Positions 16,951-26,372 of a stretch of 64,000 bases of DNA are shown piece by piece. Origin of the DNA: Crocinitomix algicola (GTDB taxonomy: Bacteria; Bacteroidota; Bacteroidia; Flavobacteriales_D; Crocinitomicaceae); NCBI RefSeq assembly GCF_001661595.2, contig NZ_LYPF02000001.1, forward strand, positions 1 to 64,000, read 5' to 3'. Positions within the stretch are counted from its first letter, which is position 1; each line of letters starts with the position of its first letter. Position numbers and translations under genes: made by a program. The notes under the pieces are model-generated. The model did no database searches. It saw only the letters and a list, made by a program, of their open reading frames with translations, and was not told the origin of the DNA.

Positions 16951-19900
16951 ATGAAAAAGCTGTTTTATTTGTGTGTAATTGTTTTATTTTCAAATGTTTT
17001 ACATGCTCAAGGTCCGTGGATAGATGCAGGACCAGATACATTAACTTGTCCACCTGACTGTATTGAATTGGAAGCTACTTTCGAAGGTACTGGGGCGACG
17101 ACAGATTATACTGTAGAAACCATTCCATTTGCTCCGGACACGCCAGGTGGTATTACACGTTCATTAACGGATGACTCAGGGGTCTCTGATATTGCAATTG
17201 GATTTGATTTTTGTTTTTATGGAAGTACATACTCTACTTTTAGTGTAAGTCCAAATGGTTGGCTAGGTTTTGGCGCCTTATCAACAATGTATGGTCCCGT
17301 TGCAATTCCCGATGCCGGATTTTCAACACCTAAAAATTGTATCATGGGTCCATGGCAAGATTTGAATCCTGGACTTGGAGGAACTGTAACAACTCAGACT
17401 TTGGGGGTTGCTCCAAATCGAAGATTAGTCGTGACTTGGGATGATGTCCCATACTTTTCATGTACAGGTGAACGAGGTACGCAACAAATCATTTTATACG
17501 AATCGACGAATATTATAGAAAACCACATCAGTGAAAAAATTATCTGTGCTGGTTGGGTTGGCGGAAGAGCGGTGCAAGGCATTCACAATGCGGCCGGAAC
17601 TGAAGCCGTGGCAGTCGCAGGAAGAAATAATACAGTTTGGGATGCCACGAATGAGTCTGTTCGGTATACACCTACTGGTGTTCCTGAAATAGAGTGGTAT
17701 GATGAAGCAGGCGTTTTAGTAGGAACTGGAGCGGAGTTTTCAGCATGTCCAGATGAACCGACAACTTACACCGTCCGTTTAATTTCTTGTGATGTTGAAG
17801 TAGCATCAGACGAAATTTTTATCGACATTGAATGTTGTGATCCTCCTTTAACTTCTTTTACTCCTCCGACTTGTTTTGGTGATTGTGATGGAACAGCTAC
17901 AGCGGAAGGTGTTGGTGTAGCTCCTTTCACGTATACTTGGGATGCTGCTGCTGGTGGTCAAACAACACCTACTGCAACGGGGTTGTGTGCAGGTACATAC
18001 GAAGTAACCGTGGTAGATGCTGAAGGATGTACGACTGTAACTCCGGTAACGGTTGAAGAGCCTTCAGAAATTACTGGTGGAGCAACTGAACTTTTAAACA
18101 TCTCTTGTTTTGGTCTAACAGACGGTTCTGTAAATGTTTTAGGAGCAGGAGGAACAGGTGAACTAACTTATGATATTGGCGCTGGACCGCAACCAACAGG
18201 GGTTTTTACAGACTTGGCTGCTGGAACGTATACAGTAACAATAGAAGATGCTAACGGTTGTACAGGAGAAGTTATTTTTGATATAGAAGAACCTGCTTTA
18301 CTAGAGTTTGATCTTGTAAGTGTAAACGATGTCTTATGTAATGGGGGGGCTGATGGAGAAGTAGTGATTAACGGAATTGGTGGAACCGGAGTTTATGAAT
18401 TTCAAATAGACGGTGGTGGGTATATGCCTTCAGGAACATTTGGTGGCCTTGCAGCAGGAACATATTTATTTGAAGTTAGAGATGAAAGAGGGTGTTTGGC
18501 CTCAATGGATGTTACGGTGAATGAGCCGACACCTTTGGTGCTAGATATTGTTAGTACTATAAATATTACTTGTTTTGAGGGGAATGATGGTGTAATTGAA
18601 GTTGCTGGGTCAGGTGGATTCGGTGCATTAACTTATTCAATTGATGGGGGGGAATTTGTACCGTCAGGACTTTTTGATGGGTTAACTGCCGGAACATATA
18701 CAATTGAATTAAAAGATGAAAACGATTGTTCAACCACTCAAACGATTGAATTAACCGAAGCGCCTGCGGTAGAAGTTACAGAGGTTTTAACGCATGAAAC
18801 CTGTGAATATGATTGTACTGGGCAGATTGAATTAATCCCTGAAGTTGGAGTAGCTCCTTATGAATTTAGTATTGATGGTTGTGCAACAAGTTCACCTTCT
18901 GGGTTATTTACAGGACTTTGTGCAGGTGATTACGATATTTGTGTGGTCGATGCAAACGGTTGTGAATACACGAGTACAGTAACAATTAATCTTGGAGCAC
19001 CGCCTTCATCAGCAGTAATTTATGAGTTCGGTAGAGATTTTTGTGTAGATGATGATCCTGTTCCAGTAAGTGCAGATTCTCCAGGAGGAGTTTATACAGG
19101 GCCTGGAATGGTTGGAAATATTTTTAACCCAGGATTAGCAGGTGTTGGAACGCATACCATTACTTATACTATTTCAGAAGGTTGTGGAGATATAGGGCAT
19201 TATACTTTGACAGTTCATGCTTTACCTAATATTTCATTTTTCGCAAGTGATTCTTCGGGTTGCGAATCTCATGAGGTAGAATTTTATTACACAGGTGAAG
19301 CAGGAATCGAATGTTTTTGGAATTTCGGAGATGGTACATCAGCAACAGTTTGTGGGGATGTAATACATACTTATACTGATGATGATGACTACGATGTAAG
19401 TCTGACAGTAACGACTGCTGCAAATAACTGTGTAGCAACACTTACAAAAACTGACTTTATAGAAGTATATAATCAGCCAATTGCAGATTTTGAATTCGAA
19501 CCAGAAACGACTACAGAATTAAAGACTGAAATTGATTTTATGGATAGGTCTTTTGGTCCTGAAACATGGGAGTGGATTTTTGATACGGAAGGATCATCTA
19601 CTGAGCAAAATCCATCATTTTTCTTCCCTCGAGATGTTGCAGATATATATGATGTAACATTGATGGTGAGTAATGCGGATGGTTGCGCGGATACAATAAC
19701 GAAACCGGTAAAAATAGCGGAGGAATATATGATTTATGTTCCTAATACGATTACGCCTGACGGAGATACTTATAACGAAGTGTTTAAACCTTACTTCAGA
19801 GGAATTGATATTTATAATTATTCGTTAAGAATTTATAATCGTTGGGGAGAATTATTGTTCGAGTCATACGATCCGTCTAAAGGATGGAACGGTACCTATG

Positions 19901-20007
19901 GAGGTGAAGTTGTTCAAACAGGAGTCTATATTTGGCATATTTCAACAGATGAAATTGAGACTGATCGAAAAATAGAGCATCAAGGACATGTAACCGTTTT
20001 AAGGTAA
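16951..20007 (+). CDS. SprB-repeat/PKD surface protein with type B T9SS sorting domain
   Basis: A 1018-residue secreted protein. It has a signal peptide (residues 1-19, ending VLHAQ), an N-terminal beta-sandwich with FSVSPNGWLGFG, and an Ig-like segment near residue 250. Five SprB-type repeats follow (about residues 293-685), then two PKD domains with WNFGDGTSATVCG and WEWIFD near residues 770-925. A gliding motility-associated C-terminal domain closes it: YVPNTITPDGD, LRIYNRWGE, GWNGTYGG, GVYIW. This type B signal targets the protein through type IX secretion, often with attachment by SprF-like partners, which are not in the window. A role as adhesin is likely. Confidence 0.92.
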   Translation: MKKLFYLCVIVLFSNVLHAQGPWIDAGPDTLTCPPDCIELEATFEGTGATTDYTVETIPFAPDTPGGITRSLTDDSGVSDIAIGFDFCFYGSTYSTFSVSPNGWLGFGALSTMYGPVAIPDAGFSTPKNCIMGPWQDLNPGLGGTVTTQTLGVAPNRRLVVTWDDVPYFSCTGERGTQQIILYESTNIIENHISEKIICAGWVGGRAVQGIHNAAGTEAVAVAGRNNTVWDATNESVRYTPTGVPEIEWYDEAGVLVGTGAEFSACPDEPTTYTVRLISCDVEVASDEIFIDIECCDPPLTSFTPPTCFGDCDGTATAEGVGVAPFTYTWDAAAGGQTTPTATGLCAGTYEVTVVDAEGCTTVTPVTVEEPSEITGGATELLNISCFGLTDGSVNVLGAGGTGELTYDIGAGPQPTGVFTDLAAGTYTVTIEDANGCTGEVIFDIEEPALLEFDLVSVNDVLCNGGADGEVVINGIGGTGVYEFQIDGGGYMPSGTFGGLAAGTYLFEVRDERGCLASMDVTVNEPTPLVLDIVSTINITCFEGNDGVIEVAGSGGFGALTYSIDGGEFVPSGLFDGLTAGTYTIELKDENDCSTTQTIELTEAPAVEVTEVLTHETCEYDCTGQIELIPEVGVAPYEFSIDGCATSSPSGLFTGLCAGDYDICVVDANGCEYTSTVTINLGAPPSSAVIYEFGRDFCVDDDPVPVSADSPGGVYTGPGMVGNIFNPGLAGVGTHTITYTISEGCGDIGHYTLTVHALPNISFFASDSSGCESHEVEFYYTGEAGIECFWNFGDGTSATVCGDVIHTYTDDDDYDVSLTVTTAANNCVATLTKTDFIEVYNQPIADFEFEPETTTELKTEIDFMDRSFGPETWEWIFDTEGSSTEQNPSFFFPRDVADIYDVTLMVSNADGCADTITKPVKIAEEYMIYVPNTITPDGDTYNEVFKPYFRGIDIYNYSLRIYNRWGELLFESYDPSKGWNGTYGGEVVQTGVYIWHISTDEIETDRKIEHQGHVTVLR
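17832..19005 (+). repeat. five SprB-type repeats within the surface protein gene
   Basis: Five units of about 75 codons share the pattern C..GxxDG, GxxPYxYxID, SGxFxGLxAGTYxxxVxDxxGC and a final EP or AP. The second to fourth units are most alike. Divergence is high enough that recent duplication is not evident at the DNA level. Confidence 0.8.
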
Positions 20008-20027
20008 GTCTAATACTTATATTGAAT

Positions 20028-20062
20028 AAACGCACGTTTAAATTTAAACGTGCGTTTTTTTT
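20028..20062 (+). terminator. terminator after the SprB-repeat gene
   Basis: A 30-nt perfect palindrome (AAACGCACGTTTAAA and its complement) at 20028-20057 runs into T8. It lies 20 nt after the stop codon. Confidence 0.85.
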
Positions 20063-20144
20063 GTTTTAATCTTTAAGAAATGTGTAGGTATAGTAAGATT
20101 AAGAAACTGAGTTACAGAAAGTCGAGAGTATTAAATCCTTTTAA

Positions 20145-20987
20145 TTAAAGCATTTCGAATTCTTTTCCTTCTTTTACAGTGCCACTTACTTTGGACATTA
20201 AGTTCTTGAAATCATATAAATCTTCATCAAACATATGGCTCGGCGTGATGTTCTTAAGAGCGGTAAACATTATTTCAGAGCGATTTGGGTATTTTTCATC
20301 CCAGGTTGTAAGCATTTTTTTAACAACTTGCCTTTGCAGATTTTCTTGAGCTCCACATAAGTTACAGGGTATGATTGGATAATTTCGATAGTTCGCAAAT
20401 TCAACAATTTGTTCCTCCTTCACAAAAGCTAAAGGACGTAAAACAACAAATCGTTCATCATTGGTGATGTATTTTGCAGGCATCGTTTCAATTTTTCCTG
20501 CAAAGAATAAGTTCAAGAAAAAAGTTTCGAGAATATCATCCCTATGATGTCCTAAACAAATTTTATTACAACCAAGGCGTTCGGCAGCTTCGTACAACGT
20601 TCCTCTTCTTAATCGAGAACATAAGCTACATGTTGTTTTGCCTTCTGGTACTTTTTCTTTGACTATGCTATAGGTGTCTCGCTCAATAATTTCAAAGTTA
20701 GCTCCAACTTCTTTTAAGTATTTAGGTAAAATCTCCTCAGGAAAACCCGGTTGTTTTTGATCAAGATTAACCGCTATTATCTCAAAGTTAAATACCGACG
20801 CTTTTTGAATCTGCATCAATATGTCTAACATCGTATAGCTGTCTTTACCTCCAGATAAACAAACCATCAATTTATCTCCATCCTCGATCATGTCAAAATC
20901 GTTAATCGCATTCCAGACTGTTTTTTTTATCTTGCGATTTAATTTCTCTTCTGCAGCTTTTAAATCTTCTTTTGAGGTAGTGTTCAT
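20145..20987 (-). CDS. ttcA: tRNA 2-thiocytidine(32) biosynthesis protein TtcA
   Basis: TtcA thiolates C32 of certain tRNAs, using ATP and an iron-sulfur cluster. The protein has the PP-loop [10 protein letters not shown], the first cysteine pair CSLC (followed by SRLRRG), the [12 protein letters not shown] motif and the second pair CNLCG. These features separate TtcA from TilS. I chose the ATG at 20987, which overlaps the stop of the upstream methylase as ATGA, giving 280 residues. The longer frame starting at 21035 would overlap that gene by 52 nt and adds a basic stretch absent from the family. It ends a three-gene minus-strand operon. Confidence 0.92.
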   Translation of the reverse strand: MNTTSKEDLKAAEEKLNRKIKKTVWNAINDFDMIEDGDKLMVCLSGGKDSYTMLDILMQIQKASVFNFEIIAVNLDQKQPGFPEEILPKYLKEVGANFEIIERDTYSIVKEKVPEGKTTCSLCSRLRRGTLYEAAERLGCNKICLGHHRDDILETFFLNLFFAGKIETMPAKYITNDERFVVLRPLAFVKEEQIVEFANYRNYPIIPCNLCGAQENLQRQVVKKMLTTWDEKYPNRSEIMFTALKNITPSHMFDEDLYDFKNLMSKVSGTVKEGKEFEML

Positions 20988-21451
20988 AGTTGTTCCCATT
21001 TTTGAATTCGATCGTAAATAACGATACTTCCGCATGCGGCAACGTTTAAAGAGGATTTACCCGGTAATTTTACCAAGTGATGACATCGATTTAAAACCTT
21101 TTCTGGTAAACCGTTGTCTTCTGCTCCTAATAAATAAGCTGCTCTTAGCGGATGTGCAAATGTACAAATAGATTGTGATTTTTCATTTAATTCAATTCCT
21201 ACAAGTTGTGTCGAATAGGGGAGTGACTTATAAAAGTGTTCCATGTCCGAATATCGAAAGAAAGGAATTTTTGACCAAGATTTAGCGGTATCAGAATGTT
21301 GATGCTTGTACTTTCCATCAATTATAAATATGAATGAAGCTCCAAGAATGTATGCAGTTCTCCATAAAGTACCAATGTTGTGACTCGTTTTTGGTTGATA
21401 AATTCCAATACCAAAAAAAGACTCCTCTTTATTCTCCCATTGTTTTTTCAT
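20984..21451 (-). CDS. TrmH/SpoU-family RNA 2'-O-methyltransferase
   Basis: A 155-residue protein with the SPOUT trefoil-knot motifs. Motif 1 is [14 protein letters not shown], motif 2 is [11 protein letters not shown] and motif 3 is [19 protein letters not shown]. The family uses S-adenosylmethionine to methylate ribose 2'-OH in tRNA or rRNA. The compact size without an added RNA-binding domain is like TrmL (tRNA wobble position 34), but the target cannot be read from the sequence. The stop overlaps the ttcA start (ATGA), so both RNA-modification genes are probably coupled, and the ABC exporter gene lies 4 nt upstream. Confidence 0.9.
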   Translation of the reverse strand: MKKQWENKEESFFGIGIYQPKTSHNIGTLWRTAYILGASFIFIIDGKYKHQHSDTAKSWSKIPFFRYSDMEHFYKSLPYSTQLVGIELNEKSQSICTFAHPLRAAYLLGAEDNGLPEKVLNRCHHLVKLPGKSSLNVAACGSIVIYDRIQKWEQL

Positions 21452-21455
21452 TGCA

Positions 21456-23291
21456 TTAGGATTCTGATTCGCTTTTTTGAACTTCTTGTCTTCTGTAGGT
21501 CTCGAAATATATACCTTCTTTCTTCATCAGTTCATCATGATTTCCCTCTTCAACTAATTCACCATTATCTAATACAATTATTTTGTCGGTATATTTAATA
21601 CTCGAAATTCGATGGCTAATGATTAAACCTGTTTTAGCAGTTAAGTCTTTACGAATAGCTTGTAAAATGAATTCTTCCGTTTCGTTATCTACCGCGGATA
21701 AACAATCATCAAAGACCAAAATTTCTGGTTTTTTTATTAAAGCCCGTGCAATGGATAGTCGTTGCTTTTGTCCACCTGACAAATTGATGCCTCGCTCTCC
21801 TAAAATAGTATCATATTTTTTTGGGAATCGCTGAATGGTTTCATGAATACCTGCATTTTCAGCATACTTATATAAAGTAGCGTCATCAATTTCATCTGTT
21901 TTGGCACCAAAAACTATATTGTTGCGAATTGTATCTGAAAACAAAAAATGCTCTTGAGGAACATATCCTAATAAGTGACGCCAAGCAGTTAAGTTAAGTT
22001 TATCAAGCGGTTTTCCATCGACAATAATTTTCCCTGAAGTAGGATCTACCAGTCGCATGATTAAATACGCAAGTGCTGACTTTCCAGAACCTGTTTTACC
22101 AATAATTCCAATAGTTTCCCCCTTTTTTATTGTGAGGTTAATATTTTTTAAGGCTTGCACACCCGAGTTTTCAAAGGTAAGACTGACATTTTCTAATTGA
22201 ATGGTATCGTTGAAATGAATTTCTTTGGCTTCATTTTCATTAAAATCCATTTCAGCTTCCTCAGCTAAAAATTCATTAATCCTCTTTTGGGAAGCTGCGG
22301 CATGCTGCACAATGGAAGTCACCCAACCAACAGAAGCGAATGGCCAGGTTAACATGTTGACATAGATAACAAATTCTGCTATTTCTCCTGGATTAATCTC
22401 TCCATTGTTTGCTTGTAATCCACCAATATAAATGGTTAAAATCGTACTAACACCAATCAACAAAGTAATTGTTGGCATAAAAAAAGCATTCGTAATTGCC
22501 AGTCGCATTGAAAAATCTTTATAGCCATTAGCGGCTTCATTAAATTTTTCCTCAACTTGTTGCTCCTTTACATGGGATTTAATGACTCTTATACCTGAAA
22601 ACGATTCTTGAACGATTGTAGAAAGGTAGGATTGTTGATATTGTACGCGTTCACTTTTTTTGTTTAAAATTTTACTGACATAATAAATTAAGATAGACAT
22701 TATGGGTAAAGGCAGTAAAACATAAAGTGTAAGTTCTGGATTTTTAGACACCATTTTGTAAAGAACCAAACAAAAGAGAACTACTAAGTTAATTGTATAC
22801 ATTATGCCTGGACCAAGATACATCCTGACTTTAGAAACATCTTCACTAATTCGGTTCATTAAGTCACCAGTAGCATTTTTCTTGTAAAAATTAAAAGTTA
22901 GTCTTTGGTATTGGTGGTAGATTTCATTTTTAAGATCATACTCAATAAAGCGGGACATTATAATTATGGTCTGGCGCGTTAGAAAAAGGAAAATCCCTTT
23001 TAAAATGGATAACAACATGTATAATCCTGCCAAACTTAAACCAACATATATAACCGTTTTTGTGTCAATTCCGTCATAACTATCTGTGGATATTACATCA
23101 TCGATAATATTTGAGTCATTATCTGTAATTTTTTGAGAAGGTAAATAACTTGTTATTTCATTAATTGCATCACCAACAATTTCAGGTTGTTGAACGGAAA
23201 AGATATTTGAAATGATAATAAAAACAGTGCCTAGTATTAAGCGCCATTTATATTTGAGCAAATATTTATTTAAATAGAATAATGAAGACAT
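21456..23291 (-). CDS. ABC exporter, fused membrane and ATPase domains (MsbA-like)
   Basis: About 611 residues from the ATG at 23291; an upstream TTG at 23318 is less likely. The N-terminal part (to about residue 330) has six transmembrane helices of the type I exporter fold, with a 50-residue extracytoplasmic loop after helix 1. The ATPase domain has Walker A GKTGSGKSALAYL, Q-loop YVPQEHFLFS, signature LSGGQKQRL, Walker B ILVFDDCLSAVD and a switch His in ISHR. The Walker B is followed by Asp rather than the usual catalytic Glu (FDDCLS), a feature of the degenerate half of heterodimeric exporters. A partner gene is not adjacent. The substrate may be lipid or drug. Confidence 0.9.
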   Translation of the reverse strand: MSSLFYLNKYLLKYKWRLILGTVFIIISNIFSVQQPEIVGDAINEITSYLPSQKITDNDSNIIDDVISTDSYDGIDTKTVIYVGLSLAGLYMLLSILKGIFLFLTRQTIIIMSRFIEYDLKNEIYHQYQRLTFNFYKKNATGDLMNRISEDVSKVRMYLGPGIMYTINLVVLFCLVLYKMVSKNPELTLYVLLPLPIMSILIYYVSKILNKKSERVQYQQSYLSTIVQESFSGIRVIKSHVKEQQVEEKFNEAANGYKDFSMRLAITNAFFMPTITLLIGVSTILTIYIGGLQANNGEINPGEIAEFVIYVNMLTWPFASVGWVTSIVQHAAASQKRINEFLAEEAEMDFNENEAKEIHFNDTIQLENVSLTFENSGVQALKNINLTIKKGETIGIIGKTGSGKSALAYLIMRLVDPTSGKIIVDGKPLDKLNLTAWRHLLGYVPQEHFLFSDTIRNNIVFGAKTDEIDDATLYKYAENAGIHETIQRFPKKYDTILGERGINLSGGQKQRLSIARALIKKPEILVFDDCLSAVDNETEEFILQAIRKDLTAKTGLIISHRISSIKYTDKIIVLDNGELVEEGNHDELMKKEGIYFETYRRQEVQKSESES

Positions 23292-23302
23292 GTAAAAATT
23301 AG

Positions 23303-23310
23303 TACTTTTG
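23303..23310 (+). promoter_or_regulatory. plus-strand -7 promoter box toward leucine dehydrogenase
   Basis: TACTTTTG fits TAnnTTTG. It lies 163 nt before the leucine dehydrogenase ATG, implying a long leader with no gene inside. It faces a minus-strand box 19 nt away. Confidence 0.35.
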
Positions 23311-23328
23311 TAGCGCAAAAATCGAATG

Positions 23329-23336
23329 CAAAGTTA
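23329..23336 (-). promoter_or_regulatory. minus-strand -7 promoter box for the ABC exporter operon
   Basis: On the minus strand TAACTTTG fits TAnnTTTG. It lies 37 nt before the ATG at 23291, and supports that start over the TTG at 23318. Confidence 0.45.
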
Positions 23337-23473
23337 CGATTAAAGATTCGGAATAAAACTATGTTCAAAGATTTAATTTATTAACCTTTTGTGTCGATTT
23401 TAGGAAGATGTTAAGGGAAACTGTGTGAAAAACAATTGATTAATCGGATAGTAGAAAAAAATTACCTCACCTT

Positions 23474-24571
23474 ATGTTAGAAATTAAAGACATTAACAAT
23501 ACGACATTTACTGATAATCCAGTTATTGAAAGAATGTCACAATACAACCATGAACAATTGTTGTTTTGTAATGATAATGCAACTGGTTTAAAGGCAATCA
23601 TCGCCGTGCACGACACAACCTTAGGTCCTGCATTAGGAGGAACAAGAATGTGGCGTTACACTAATGAATTAGAAGCCTTGAATGATGTGTTGAGACTCTC
23701 AAGAGGGATGACGTATAAAAATTCCATTTCAGGATTGAACCTTGGAGGCGGTAAGGCTGTTATCATTGGAGATTCACGCGCAGATAAAAGTGAAGCGTTA
23801 TTTCGTCGCTTCGGAAAATTCGTAGAATCGTTAGGCGGTAAATACATTACTGCTGAGGATGTTGGGATTTCGCCTCAAGATATGACATGGGTAAATATGG
23901 AAACAAATAATGTTGTTGGTTTACCCGGAAAAAGTGGTGATCCATCTCCTGTTACTGCCTACGGTGTTTACATGGGGATGAAAGCAGCAGCTAAAGTCCA
24001 GTTTGGGTCTGATTCTTTGTCTGGAAAAAAAGTAGCTGTCCAGGGTGTAGGTCACGTTGGAGAGTATCTCGTTTCGCATTTAGCTAAGGAAGGTGCTGAA
24101 GTTTTTATTACTGACATTCATGAGGATACATTGAAATCTGTATCAAGCAAATATGGAGCAAAAGTAGTAGGGTTAGATGAAATTTATGAGATTGAAATGG
24201 ATATTTATGCTCCATGTGCTTTAGGAGCGACAGTAAATGACGATACCTTATCTAAACTAAAATGTTCAATCATTGCTGGTGCTGCAAATAATCAATTGCA
24301 AGATGAAAAAATCCATGGCGAATTAGTTAAGAGTAGAGGAATGATTTATGTACCGGATTACATGTTAAATGCTGGAGGAGTAATTAATTGTTATGCCGAA
24401 GTGAAAGGCTTGTCGAGTGAATGGGCTATGAACAAAGCTGAAGAAATTTACAATACAACTTTAAATATTATTGAACGTTCAAATTCTACTAACGAACCAA
24501 CTTATAAAATTGCGAATCAAATGGCTGAGGAACGTATCGCGTCAATCGGTCAGGTAAAATTACCAATGTAG
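23474..24571 (+). CDS. leucine dehydrogenase (Glu/Leu/Phe/Val dehydrogenase family)
   Basis: A 365-residue cytosolic enzyme that reversibly deaminates branched-chain amino acids using NAD. The sequence shows the substrate-binding LGGTRMWRY, the lysine motif GLNLGGGKAVI, the catalytic region around TAEDVGIS, and DPSPVTAYGVYMGM. The Rossmann motif is VQGVGHVGEYL and the conserved tail is NAGGVINCYAE. The length and the absence of the longer GdhA N-terminus favour leucine over glutamate dehydrogenase; valine or phenylalanine preference is possible. It begins a plus-strand run with nusB 10 nt downstream. Confidence 0.92.
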   Translation: MLEIKDINNTTFTDNPVIERMSQYNHEQLLFCNDNATGLKAIIAVHDTTLGPALGGTRMWRYTNELEALNDVLRLSRGMTYKNSISGLNLGGGKAVIIGDSRADKSEALFRRFGKFVESLGGKYITAEDVGISPQDMTWVNMETNNVVGLPGKSGDPSPVTAYGVYMGMKAAAKVQFGSDSLSGKKVAVQGVGHVGEYLVSHLAKEGAEVFITDIHEDTLKSVSSKYGAKVVGLDEIYEIEMDIYAPCALGATVNDDTLSKLKCSIIAGAANNQLQDEKIHGELVKSRGMIYVPDYMLNAGGVINCYAEVKGLSSEWAMNKAEEIYNTTLNIIERSNSTNEPTYKIANQMAEERIASIGQVKLPM

Positions 24572-24581
24572 AGAAATAAAC

Positions 24582-25535
24582 ATGTTAAATAGACGTCATT
24601 TACGTATTAAGGTACTACAGGTACTTTACGCATTTTTTCAAACGGAAGATGCTGATATATTGAAAACCGAGAAAGAATTGTTGAATTCAATTGAACGAAT
24701 GTACGACCTGTACCTTTGGTTTTTGTTGACTTTCGAAGAAGTGCATTCGTTTTCAGAACAGCGAATAGAGGATAGAATGAAGAAAGTGCGACCGACAGAG
24801 GAAGACTTGAATCCGAATAGAAAGTTCGTGGATAATCCAATTCTTAAGTTATTAATTCAAAACATCGAATTAAAACGCAAGTCAGAAGAGAAAAAAGTGA
24901 ATTGGACGGGAGCTGTTGAAAACGATATCATGAGAAAATTATTCTTACAAATTGTCGACTCTGAAATTTATAAGAATTATATGTCGTCAGAAGATAACTC
25001 GTTCGAGAACAACCGTCTGTTTTTGATTGAATTATTTAAAAAGGAGATTGCGAATTTTAATTTAATTCACGATTATTTCGAAAACAAAAACATTCTATGG
25101 TTGGATGATATCGATTTGATGTGTTCAATGGTACTGAAAACGATAAAACAATTCAATGAAGATGATGATGAATACAAACCAATTCTAAGTTTGTATAAGG
25201 ATAAAAAGGATGAATTGGATTTTGTTAAGTCTTTAATTCGAGAGACTGCACAAATGGACGATGAAAATACTGAACTGATTGAGGAATTAACTAAGAATTG
25301 GGAAGTAGATCGGATCGCTAAAATGGATGTCATTCTCCTGAAAATGGCCCTAACTGAGCTTAAGGTCCAGCCTTCCATTCCTAAAAAAGTTACGCTCAAT
25401 GAATATATTGAGATTTCAAAGTATTATAGCACTCCAAAAAGCCAAGTTTTTATAAATGGTATTTTAGATAAAGCTATTCCATTATTGGAGGAAAGAGGAG
25501 AATTAAAGAAAACAGGAAGAGGTTTAATGAATTAA
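24582..25535 (+). CDS. nusB: transcription antitermination factor NusB, long form
   Basis: At 317 residues this is about twice the E. coli protein, as is usual in Bacteroidetes. It begins MLNRRHLRIKVLQVLYAF, which corresponds to the NusB start. A helical, charged insertion of about 170 residues follows. The canonical C-terminal part is VDRIAKMDVILLKMALTEL, LNEYIEISKYYS and FINGILDKA. NusB with NusE binds boxA RNA to prevent premature termination of rRNA operons. The function of the insertion is unknown. Confidence 0.93.
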   Translation: MLNRRHLRIKVLQVLYAFFQTEDADILKTEKELLNSIERMYDLYLWFLLTFEEVHSFSEQRIEDRMKKVRPTEEDLNPNRKFVDNPILKLLIQNIELKRKSEEKKVNWTGAVENDIMRKLFLQIVDSEIYKNYMSSEDNSFENNRLFLIELFKKEIANFNLIHDYFENKNILWLDDIDLMCSMVLKTIKQFNEDDDEYKPILSLYKDKKDELDFVKSLIRETAQMDDENTELIEELTKNWEVDRIAKMDVILLKMALTELKVQPSIPKKVTLNEYIEISKYYSTPKSQVFINGILDKAIPLLEERGELKKTGRGLMN

Positions 25536-25546
25536 AAAAATATAAA

Positions 25547-25978
25547 ATGAAGAAGATTTTTCTAGTACTTGCTCTTGGACTTTTTATGGTAAATTGTACT
25601 ACTAATCAAGGAGAACAAGCAGAAGAGCGAAAAACTGAATTTGCTGAATTAATTGATGAACCGACCGAAATTACGTTCGAACAGCCTGTTTATGAATTTG
25701 GTTCGGTCGTGGATGGGGAGATGGTTAAACATACTTTCAAATTCACGAATACAGGAGAAAAAAACCTTGTATTATTTAATGTACAAACTACATGTGGTTG
25801 TACTGTTCCAGAGGATTGGCCTAAACATCCCATTGCTCCAGGAGAGTCGGGTGAGATTAAAGTGATTTTTAATTCCAATAATCGAGTAGGAGCAGTGAAT
25901 AAAACTGTTCGTGTTGAAGCAAATACAAATCCAACCGTAACTACTGTTAAATTGGTTGGCGAGGTAACTGAAATTTAA
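25547..25978 (+). CDS. DUF1573 lipoprotein
   Basis: A 143-residue exported lipoprotein (lipobox MVNC, near Cys17). A single DUF1573 immunoglobulin-like domain covers about residues 45-143. Signature segments are YEFGSVVDGEMVKHTFKFTN, the paired cysteines in TTCGCTVP and the GESGEIKVIFN strand. The family is common beside yajC in Bacteroidetes, and here yajC starts 15 nt later. The molecular role is not established; an accessory role in secretion or envelope assembly is only inferred from the context. Confidence 0.88.
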   Translation: MKKIFLVLALGLFMVNCTTNQGEQAEERKTEFAELIDEPTEITFEQPVYEFGSVVDGEMVKHTFKFTNTGEKNLVLFNVQTTCGCTVPEDWPKHPIAPGESGEIKVIFNSNNRVGAVNKTVRVEANTNPTVTTVKLVGEVTEI

Positions 25979-25993
25979 ACAAGAAAACAAGAT

Positions 25994-26314
25994 ATGAAAA
26001 ACCAAATTATATTATTACAAAATGCGACCGGAGGAGGTCAGGATTATTCAGGATTAATCATGATTGGACTTGTAGGAATCGTTTTCTACTTTTTTATGAT
26101 TCGTCCTCAAATGAAAAGAACGAAAGAGGCAAAGGCGTTTAGAGAAAACCTTTCGCAAGGTGATAAAGTTGTTACGATAGGTGGTATCCATGGTAAAATA
26201 TTGGAAGTTGCAGAATCAACAGTATTGTTGTCATCTGATGGCACGAAAATTAGAGTTGAAAAATCAGCAATTAGTCCAAATGCTGATGCTGCTTTAGCGA
26301 ATCAACAACGCTAG
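25994..26314 (+). CDS. yajC: preprotein translocase subunit YajC
   Basis: A 106-residue inner membrane protein with one transmembrane helix (about residues 16-35, LIMIGLVGIVFYFFMIRP). The conserved cytosolic motif RPQMKRTKE follows. The beta-rich domain includes GDKVVTIGGIHGKI and KIRVEKSAIS. YajC associates with SecDF and assists SecYEG; secDF is not in the window. Confidence 0.95.
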   Translation: MKNQIILLQNATGGGQDYSGLIMIGLVGIVFYFFMIRPQMKRTKEAKAFRENLSQGDKVVTIGGIHGKILEVAESTVLLSSDGTKIRVEKSAISPNADAALANQQR

Positions 26315-26337
26315 AAATAAATACTAACAATCATTCT

Positions 26338-26371
26338 AAACCGCTTTTGACATTGTCTTAAGCGGTTTTTT
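26338..26371. terminator. bidirectional terminator between yajC and dnaX
   Basis: AAACCGCT (26338-26345) pairs with AGCGGTTT (26361-26368) and continues into a T-run. The stem is flanked by A on the left, so it can serve both convergent transcription units. Confidence 0.75.
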
Positions 26372-26372
26372 G

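Noticed and set aside
17394-17582. Antisense frames inside large genes, for example within the SprB-repeat gene
   Set aside because: They have no export signal, domain or separate promoter and simply mirror biased codons of the real gene. The same applies to many short antisense frames.
20988-21035. Longer N-terminus for TtcA
   Set aside because: It would overlap the methylase gene by 52 nt and adds a basic stretch not seen in the family; the ATGA overlap at 20984-20987 is the better start.
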